6,982 bases of DNA, from contig JAFGGF010000457.1 of NCBI GenBank assembly GCA_016930735.1, positions 1-6,982 on the forward strand, read 5' to 3'. The translations under genes and the position numbers were made by a program. Source of the stretch: Prolixibacteraceae bacterium (GTDB lineage: Bacteria > Bacteroidota > Bacteroidia > Bacteroidales > Prolixibacteraceae). Shown in pieces: positions 1-4,918 of the stretch. Below the pieces are notes generated by a model. The model was not told the origin of the DNA and made no database searches. It saw nothing but the letters and a program-made list of their open reading frames with translations. How positions within the stretch are numbered: the stretch's first letter is position 1; every line of letters starts with the position of its first letter.

Positions 1-1083
1 AACTGGCTCAATCCTGAAGGTTACATGTTTCGTTTTAGTAAGGCAAGTTCTGCTCGGTTAATAGATCAGGCTTTTAAGGAGATGGTTGGCCCCGATTTTA
101 CAAACTGGTTCTGGAGGGAGTTTAAGGAAAAATACATTACCCGTGAAGATATCCGGTATATAAAATCCACTGGAATGAATACCATCCGCATTCCTTTTCA
201 TTATAAATTATTTACCGATGAAGATTATATGGGGCTCTCTTCAAACCAGGATGGATTTGCCCGTATTGACAGCCTGGTGGAATGGTGCCGTGAATCGGAA
301 ATCTACCTGATTTTTGATATGCATGATGCTCCAGGAGGTCAGACCGGCGACAACATTGATGACAGTTACGGTTATCCCTGGTTGTTTGTAAGTGAAGAAA
401 GCCAGGACTTATTTGTTGATATCTGGAAATGTATTGCAGAACATTACTCTGACGAACCGGTTGTTTTGGGGTATGATTTATTAAATGAACCCATTGCTAC
501 ATATTTTGAAGATGAATACGATATTTTAAATACACTGTTGGAACCTCTTTATAAAAAGGCAGTTGCTGCAATTCGCGAAGTTGATAAAAACCATATCATA
601 TTGTTGGCGGGTGCCCAGTGGAACAGCAACTTCAAAGTGTTTACCGATTCGAAATTCGATGAAAAGATTATATACACCTGCCACCGGTACTGGTGCGATA
701 CTTTGCAGGCAAATATCCAGGATTTTGTTGATTTCCGCGATTCAGTCAATTTACCTGTTTATATGGGTGAAACCGGAGAGAATACCTATGAATGGATCGG
801 AGCATGGACCCGTTTAATGGAGCGCAACAATATTGGCTGGACCTACTGGCCATATAAAAAAATGGGCAGCGACCGCTGTATGCGTACAATTCCAACTCCT
901 GAAAACTGGGATGTGATCAGGGAATTTGCTGAAAGTTCACGACAGGGATTTGCTGAGATCAGGCAGGCAAGGCCAGACCAGAAACTGGTTAAAAAAGCAA
1001 TGAAAGAATTTATAAACAACCTGGCTTTTGAAAAGACAATAATTAACGAAGGGTATATAAACGCGATGGGGATGGAGCCATAA
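1..1083 (+). CDS. Glycoside hydrolase family 5 (cellulase-like) enzyme, 5'-truncated by window edge
   Basis: Predicted retaining endo-acting beta-glycosidase of family GH5 (TIM barrel); the exact substrate is not readable from the sequence. Reading is open from base 1 (frame 1) for 360 codons to TAA. The residues before the first ATG (base 25), NWLNPEGY, match the conserved GH5 segment that usually follows 'GxNLG', so that ATG is internal; I infer that a signal peptide and some tens of residues are missing. Numbering codons from base 1, the GH5 landmarks appear in order: Arg63 in TIRIPF, His108 in FDMHDAPGG, acid/base Glu163 in LLNEP, His228/Tyr230 in CHRYW, nucleophile Glu257 in YMGETGEN, and aromatic Trp283 in GWTYWPYK. 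All catalytic residues are intact. It lies 301 bases upstream of a sulfatase gene on the same strand, so it may belong to the same polysaccharide-degrading locus without being strictly co-transcribed. The family call is firm; subfamily and substrate are unknown. Confidence 0.92.
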   Translation, partial: NWLNPEGYMFRFSKASSARLIDQAFKEMVGPDFTNWFWREFKEKYITREDIRYIKSTGMNTIRIPFHYKLFTDEDYMGLSSNQDGFARIDSLVEWCRESEIYLIFDMHDAPGGQTGDNIDDSYGYPWLFVSEESQDLFVDIWKCIAEHYSDEPVVLGYDLLNEPIATYFEDEYDILNTLLEPLYKKAVAAIREVDKNHIILLAGAQWNSNFKVFTDSKFDEKIIYTCHRYWCDTLQANIQDFVDFRDSVNLPVYMGETGENTYEWIGAWTRLMERNNIGWTYWPYKKMGSDRCMRTIPTPENWDVIREFAESSRQGFAEIRQARPDQKLVKKAMKEFINNLAFEKTIINEGYINAMGMEP

Positions 1084-1140
1084 ATTTATGGTTTTGAATA
1101 CCACCTCGTCTTCCGATTCATACTTCACCGGAATCCACTC

Positions 1141-1157
1141 CTCCTCTTCGGGAGGAG
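1141..1157. other. GC-rich hairpin downstream of GH5 gene
   Basis: A perfect 6-bp stem, CTCCTC (1141-1146) with GAGGAG (1152-1157), encloses the loop TTCGG. It lies about 58 bases after the GH5 stop codon and could act as a weak transcription terminator or RNA-stabilising structure. The downstream sequence is only moderately T-rich (CTATATTTTC), so it is not a canonical intrinsic terminator. It may instead be part of the repeat-like material further along this spacer. Confidence 0.3.
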
Positions 1158-1214
1158 AATCTATATTTTCAAAATTGTAATCTTAATGCAAGAAATAAAA
1201 TCCAGGTATAAAAA

Positions 1215-1267
1215 ATTCCCATCCTGGTCAGGAGGGGTGACATGATGCAATCGTGGCGGGGTGGTTG
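1215..1267. repeat. Probable dispersed intergenic repeat element with two hairpins
   Basis: Seen directly: two adjacent imperfect palindromes in G-rich DNA unlike the AT-rich flanks. The first pairs CCC and TCCT (1218-1225) with AGGA and GGG (1230-1237) around the loop GGTC, with one A/G mismatch. The second pairs CATGAT (1241-1246) with ATCGTG (1250-1255) around GCA, with one G-T wobble. The layout (CCTC-type stem, then AGGGGTG, then a variable hairpin, then CGGGGTGGTT) resembles short repeats I recall as scattered between genes in many Bacteroidota genomes. Only one copy is in this window, so repeat status is inferred from resemblance, not shown. Confidence 0.4.
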
Positions 1268-1384
1268 TAAGTTCTATTTGTGACCAAGTGGTTGTTGCAG
1301 ATAAGTTAAAAATGGTTGATAAATCCGAATTTAGCATGTTTCTCATGAAATTTTGAATATTTTTAGGATTCTAAAACCTGATCT

Positions 1385-2797
1385 ATGAAAAAACTTGCTG
1401 TATTTGGTTTATTTTTAATAATTCTATCGTTTTTATATTCCTGCCAAACAGAAGCGCCAACTAATATTATCCTGATTTATCTCGATGATGTAGGTTACGG
1501 AGATGTTTCTATAACAGGAGCAACTGGATATTCTACACCAAACATTGATAAAATGGCTGCTCATGGAATGTTCTTTTCACATTATTATGCTCCTCAGGCT
1601 GTCTGCAGTGCTTCAAGAGCAGGCATGCTGACCGGCTGTTATCCTAACCGGATAGGATTTAGCGGAGCACTTGACCACTTGGCTAAAAGGGGGATAAGTG
1701 ATGAAGAAGAAACCATTGCTGATGTTTTAAAGAAAAAAGGATATGCCACTGCAGCTTTTGGCAAATGGCACCTCGGGCACTACAAACAATTTTTACCCCT
1801 GCAACACGGATTTGATGAATATTTTGGAATACCATATTCCAATGATATGTGGCCCAATCATCCAACAAATAAGAATTATTATCCTCCTTTACCATTGATT
1901 GAAGGAAATGAGATTGTGGAAACCGATCCTGACCAGTCGCTATTTACCACAGAATTTACTGAAAGGGCTTTGGCTTTTATTGAAAAGAATAAAGAAAATC
2001 CGTTTTTTGTGTACCTCGCTCATCCTATGGCTCATGTGCCATTATTTGTTTCTGAAAAATTCAAAGGTAAGTCTGAACAGGGGCTGTACGGTGATGTAAT
2101 GATGGAAATCGACTGGAGTGTCGGGCAGATAATAAAAAAGCTTGAAGAATTAAATCTGGATGAAAATACATTATTGATTTTCACTTCAGATAATGGTCCA
2201 TGGATTAATTATGGAAACCATGCAGGAAGCACTGGCGGTCTGAGAGAAGGGAAAGGGACTTCATTTGAAGGAGGACAACGTGTTCCCTGCCTCATGATGT
2301 GGAAAGGAGTTATTCCGGAGGGACAAGTCTGCAATAAACTTATTTCAGGAATAGACCTTCTTCCTACAATTGCAGAAATTGCCGGGGCACCACTTCCTGA
2401 CAAAAGAATTGACGGGGTAAACATGTTGCCTTTGCTCAAGGGCAGGGATGCTGATCCACCCCGAAAATCATTTTACTATTATTATCGCAGGAATAACCTT
2501 GAAGCTGTTCAGGATGGGCAATGGAAACTTGTATTTGACCACCCGGGCAGGACTTATGAAGGATTCCAGCCCGGTGCAGATGGGATGCCTGGGCCTGTAA
2601 ATGAAGGATTTCTGTTTAAAGGAGGACTATATGATTTAAGAAGAGATCCCGGTGAACGATATGATGTGAGTGAATCACATCCTGAAATAGTGGAAAAGCT
2701 TGAAAAATTAGCGGATGAAACCAGGGAAGACCTTGGAGATGACCTTACAGAAAATCCAGGTAAAAACAGAAGAGAATCAGGACGAATAGAAAATTAA
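1385..2797 (+). CDS. Family S1 formylglycine-dependent sulfatase, lipoprotein
   Basis: Predicted to hydrolyse sulfate esters on a carbohydrate or aryl substrate outside the cytoplasm. The 470-residue product begins with a lipoprotein signal peptide ending LYSC (Cys20), so it should be membrane-anchored. Alkaline-phosphatase/sulfatase fold landmarks appear in order: metal-binding Asp34-Asp35 in YLDDVGYGD; the active-site motif CSASRAGMLTG with Cys74 as the residue converted to formylglycine; the second signature GKWHLG (126-131) with Lys127 and His129; His213 in LAHPMAH; metal ligands Asp269-Asn270 in TSDNGP; and Lys290 in the GLREGKG segment. A C-terminal subdomain with the usual LYDLRRDPGE motif (415-423) follows. 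Length is normal for bacterial S1 enzymes and no key residue is missing. The ATG at 1385 is chosen because it gives the signal peptide. A cysteine-type sulfatase needs a formylglycine-generating enzyme (in anaerobes a radical-SAM maturase), not encoded here. The next gene follows after 18 bases, so the two are probably co-transcribed. Substrate and S1 subfamily cannot be assigned. Confidence 0.95.
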   Translation: MKKLAVFGLFLIILSFLYSCQTEAPTNIILIYLDDVGYGDVSITGATGYSTPNIDKMAAHGMFFSHYYAPQAVCSASRAGMLTGCYPNRIGFSGALDHLAKRGISDEEETIADVLKKKGYATAAFGKWHLGHYKQFLPLQHGFDEYFGIPYSNDMWPNHPTNKNYYPPLPLIEGNEIVETDPDQSLFTTEFTERALAFIEKNKENPFFVYLAHPMAHVPLFVSEKFKGKSEQGLYGDVMMEIDWSVGQIIKKLEELNLDENTLLIFTSDNGPWINYGNHAGSTGGLREGKGTSFEGGQRVPCLMMWKGVIPEGQVCNKLISGIDLLPTIAEIAGAPLPDKRIDGVNMLPLLKGRDADPPRKSFYYYYRRNNLEAVQDGQWKLVFDHPGRTYEGFQPGADGMPGPVNEGFLFKGGLYDLRRDPGERYDVSESHPEIVEKLEKLADETREDLGDDLTENPGKNRRESGRIEN

Positions 2798-2815
2798 TTA
2801 TAAATGTAAATTATT

Positions 2816-3547
2816 ATGAAAAGAACATTACTTATTGGTTTATTGATTGTTGGAACCGCTGTATTTACAGCAAATGCCCAAAAAACAAATACCTTGACAA
2901 ACCAGGAAAAAAAAGATGGTTGGGTATCATTGTTTAATGGTAAAAATTTTGATGGTTGGCGGCAATGCAACGGCACTGCCATGCCTGCGAACTGGGTAAT
3001 CGATGATAATGCAATGAAGGTTTTTACTATGGAAGGTAAAAATCCGGGAGAAGGCTCCAATGGCGATATTCTTTACGGCGAAAAGAAATTTAAAAACTTT
3101 GAGTTGTCGATTGACTGGAAAGCCAGTAAAATGGGTAACTCCGGCATTTTTTACAATGTCCGCGAAGTACCGGGCAAACCTATTTATTATGCAGCTCCCG
3201 AAGTTCAGGTACTCGACAATATTGATGCTACTGATAATAAGGTTGCAAGCCACCTGGCAGGTTCTCTTTATGATATGATTGCTGCCGACCCTAAAACCTG
3301 CCACACTGCAGGTGAATGGAATACTATGGTAATAAAAGTTGAAAATGGAAAAGTAACTCATACCCAAAACGGGGTAAAAGTTTGTGAATATACTTTATGG
3401 ACTCCCGAATGGGATAAGATGGTTGAAAACAGTAAGTTCAAAAGTTTTCCCGGATTTACTGAAGGAATTTCAAAAGAGGGATTTATCGGGTTGCAGGATC
3501 ATGGGTACCCGATCTGGTTCCGTAATATTAAAATCAGGGAATTATAA
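2816..3547 (+). CDS. Secreted DUF1080 family protein (3-keto-disaccharide hydrolase family, PF06439)
   Basis: A 243-residue protein with an N-terminal signal peptide (hydrophobic core about 4-18, likely cut after ANA at 19-21), so periplasmic or exported. The mature part is one DUF1080 domain, a concanavalin-like beta-sandwich: opening motif WVSLFNGKNFDGW (36-48), GDILYGEKKFKNFEL (83-97), GNSGIFYNV (107-115), APEVQVLDN (127-135), AGSLYDMIA (148-156), GEWNTMVIKVENGKV (166-180) and closing GFIGLQDHG with FRNIKIREL. Some members of this family act on 3-keto-glycosides, cleaving the glycosidic bond after an oxidoreductase has made the 3-keto sugar; that activity is from family knowledge, not seen here, and no oxidoreductase lies in the window. 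The gene follows the sulfatase by 18 bases and precedes a strong terminator, so it is likely the last gene of a two-gene transcript. Domain call is firm, reaction is tentative. Confidence 0.92.
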   Translation: MKRTLLIGLLIVGTAVFTANAQKTNTLTNQEKKDGWVSLFNGKNFDGWRQCNGTAMPANWVIDDNAMKVFTMEGKNPGEGSNGDILYGEKKFKNFELSIDWKASKMGNSGIFYNVREVPGKPIYYAAPEVQVLDNIDATDNKVASHLAGSLYDMIAADPKTCHTAGEWNTMVIKVENGKVTHTQNGVKVCEYTLWTPEWDKMVENSKFKSFPGFTEGISKEGFIGLQDHGYPIWFRNIKIREL

Positions 3548-3578
3548 TTCAGTTACCGATAGTTTGTTGTTTAATAAT

Positions 3579-3623
3579 AAAACCTGATCCTGAAATGTAA
3601 ATTAAACAGGGTCAGGTTTTTTT
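3579..3623 (+). terminator. Intrinsic (Rho-independent) terminator after DUF1080 gene
   Basis: The left arm AACCTGATCCTG (3581-3592) pairs with CAGGGTCAGGTT (3607-3618) through 12 base pairs with one T-G wobble; two more A-T pairs extend the base (3579-3580 with 3619-3620). The loop is 14 bases. The right arm runs into seven consecutive T residues (3617-3623), the standard layout. It starts 31 bases after the DUF1080 stop codon and closes the sulfatase/DUF1080 unit, separating it from the lipoprotein/CotH unit downstream. Confidence 0.9.
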
Positions 3624-3723
3624 ATACAGCCAACAGCAATTCTAATTTTAGTTTTAACATGCTGCCTCTCAATAAAGATATGTAGGTTATTTTATCCATT
3701 CATTAATTCATTCTATTTCCAGT

Positions 3724-3750
3724 ATTATTACAAAATTATTACAAATTTGT
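3724..3750. repeat. 11-bp tandem repeat with overlapping palindrome, possible operator/promoter region
   Basis: ATTATTACAAA occurs twice back to back (3724-3734 and 3735-3745). The second copy runs into the perfect 10-bp palindrome ACAAATTTGT (3741-3750). The site lies 37 bases before the lipoprotein start at 3787 and downstream of the terminator, where the promoter of the next unit should be. The 11-bp spacing is about one DNA helix turn, which would suit a regulator binding the same face twice. TATATTTA at 3754-3761 resembles the Bacteroidota -7 element TAnnTTTG, but no well-placed TTTG -33 box was found. A chance repeat in AT-rich DNA is possible. Confidence 0.35.
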
Positions 3751-3786
3751 ACCTATATTTATGCCTTCAAACCAACTATGCCATTT

Positions 3787-4182
3787 ATGAAAAGAATATT
3801 ATACATTTTAATTGTTTCGGTTTTTATTCTGTTTTCCTGTGAAAAAGAAGAGGGAGAAGGAGGTACTTCAACAATAAGTGGCCAGGTCCTGGTAAAAAAT
3901 TACAATAGCGATTTTTCAGTCAAACTGGGAGAATATTATGCTCCGGAAATCGATGTTTATATTATTTACGGCGATGATGAAATTTATTCCGACAGGTTTA
4001 AAACTGGCATAGATGGCTGGTACCGGTTTCAGTACCTGACAAAAGGTAAATACACTGTTTATGCTCTGTCAGCCGATTCAACCAGGCAATCGCCATCAGG
4101 TGTGGTCGTGGTTAAAAAGGAAGTTGAGGTCACAAAAAACAATCAGTCGGTTGTAGTTGACGACCTGGTTATTTTTGATTAA
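3787..4182 (+). CDS. Small acidic lipoprotein with a carboxypeptidase-regulatory-like beta fold
   Basis: I do not recognise a named family. The 131-residue product starts with a short lipoprotein signal peptide ending LFSC (Cys18), followed at once by EKEEGEGG. Acidic residues just after the cysteine resemble the export signal that sends Bacteroidota lipoproteins to the outer face of the outer membrane, so surface display is plausible. The rest looks like a single transthyretin/carboxypeptidase-regulatory-type beta-sandwich: ISGQVLVKNY (30-39), a variable loop with several acidic residues, TGIDGWYRFQYLTKGKYTVY (73-92), then VVVVKKEVEV and a final VVVDDLVIF strand. An in-frame ATG at 3778 would add Met-Pro-Phe; 3787 is preferred because it gives a standard Met-Lys-Arg signal peptide. 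Its TAA stop touches the start of the next gene, implying co-translation with the DUF2490 protein. It could be a partner, anchor or substrate of the downstream barrel/CotH proteins; this is inference. Confidence 0.75.
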   Translation: MKRILYILIVSVFILFSCEKEEGEGGTSTISGQVLVKNYNSDFSVKLGEYYAPEIDVYIIYGDDEIYSDRFKTGIDGWYRFQYLTKGKYTVYALSADSTRQSPSGVVVVKKEVEVTKNNQSVVVDDLVIFD

Positions 4183-4875
4183 TTGAAAAAGACGTCTAAA
4201 TCATATCATATCAGCAAAATCCGGATTGTTATATTCCTGGTTATAATTGTTGTTCCTTCTTTTGGGCAGCAGAAGGATTTTGGGCTTTGGACAGGTTTTG
4301 AAGTGGAGAAAAAACTTTCAAAACGATTCGATTTGGATGCAGAAATCGGGTACAGGCTTAAAAATAACCTTACACAACGTGATGAGAGTTTTGCCGGAAT
4401 TAGCATTTCATATTCAAAAAAAAGATTAAAAGCCGGTGCCGGTTACAGGCTGACCAATGAATATAATGCCAAAAGGACTTATGACATTGCACACAGGATG
4501 GTAGCTCAGGTCGGTTACAGCCCTAAAATTAACCGATTTACTTTGGACTATCGATTCCGGTTTCAGGCTCAGTACAATGCTGTCAACAGCACGCCTGAAG
4601 GGCATATTCCTGTTACTTATATTCGAAACCGACTAAAACTTTCTTACAATGTTAAAGGGATACCGCTTGAGCCATCATTATCATATGAATTATTTACGAA
4701 ATTTAATAATTATCAGAAAGAAGATAATGAAAAAACAAGGCTGGACTTTTCGATTAGTTATAAACTTTTTAAAAATAACGAAATTGAAGTGTCACTTTTG
4801 CGGATTGGTTCATTTGGCGTTGATGACATGGCAAAACAAATGATCCTTTCAATCGGGTATAAATTAGCCATTTAA
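4183..4875 (+). CDS. DUF2490 family outer-membrane beta-barrel protein, TTG start
   Basis: A 230-residue protein with a basic N-terminus, a hydrophobic core (about 14-24) and a likely cleavage after SFG, giving a mature protein starting QQKDFGLWTGFEVEKKL. The mature part is a series of alternating polar/hydrophobic strands rich in Tyr and Arg (DLDAEIGYRL, GISISYSKKRLKAGAGYRL, FTLDYRFRFQAQY, RNRLKLSYNV, LEPSLSYELF, TRLDFSISYKL, MILSIGYKLAI), as expected of an outer-membrane barrel; the overall pattern matches DUF2490 (PF10677), whose function is unknown. The start is unusual: the preceding in-frame TAA ends the lipoprotein gene, the very next codon is TTG, and the first in-frame ATG (4498) would remove the signal peptide and several strands. 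TTG at 4183 is therefore the only reasonable common start codon. The CotH gene follows after 43 bases. The barrel call is strong; the family name is moderately sure. Confidence 0.82.
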   Translation: MKKTSKSYHISKIRIVIFLVIIVVPSFGQQKDFGLWTGFEVEKKLSKRFDLDAEIGYRLKNNLTQRDESFAGISISYSKKRLKAGAGYRLTNEYNAKRTYDIAHRMVAQVGYSPKINRFTLDYRFRFQAQYNAVNSTPEGHIPVTYIRNRLKLSYNVKGIPLEPSLSYELFTKFNNYQKEDNEKTRLDFSISYKLFKNNEIEVSLLRIGSFGVDDMAKQMILSIGYKLAI

Positions 4876-4918
4876 TTAATAATAAATCAATTTATTTACA
4901 AGATTAATACTAACCTTT

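Larger units (their letters stand above)
1084..1384. other. Intergenic spacer between GH5 and sulfatase genes
   Basis: This 301-base stretch has no convincing complete gene. It holds a short GC-rich hairpin near its start (1141-1157), a repeat-like segment with two adjacent hairpins (1215-1267), and an AT-rich end leading to the sulfatase start. The first 100 bases read on the minus strand as a plausible acidic protein fragment, described under findings. The sulfatase promoter presumably lies in the last 120 bases, but I could not identify a clean Bacteroidota -33/-7 pair. No T-run follows the first hairpin closely enough to call a standard terminator for the GH5 gene. Confidence 0.6.

Noticed and set aside
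25..27. ATG at 25 as the start of the GH5 gene
   Set aside because: The frame is open upstream to base 1, and the preceding residues NWLNPEGY are conserved GH5 sequence, so this Met is internal.
1277..1309. Possible sulfatase promoter: TTTG at 1277-1280 and TAAGTTAA 21 bases later
   Set aside because: The second box matches the Bacteroidota -7 consensus TAnnTTTG only partly, and such matches are frequent in AT-rich DNA.
1161..1346. A 61-codon minus-strand open frame in the GH5-sulfatase spacer
   Set aside because: It covers the hairpin/repeat-like segment, and its low-complexity Thr/Pro stretch is explained by the G-rich repeat; no domain or start signal is seen.
2927..3367. A 146-codon minus-strand open frame inside the DUF1080 gene
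   Set aside because: It is fully antisense to a well-supported gene with conserved motifs, has no signal or recognisable domain, and its composition looks like a reversed coding strand.
4183..4875. Lipoprotein and DUF2490 genes as one gene broken by a nonsense mutation
   Set aside because: The second part begins with its own signal peptide directly after the stop, and each part makes a complete protein of its kind.
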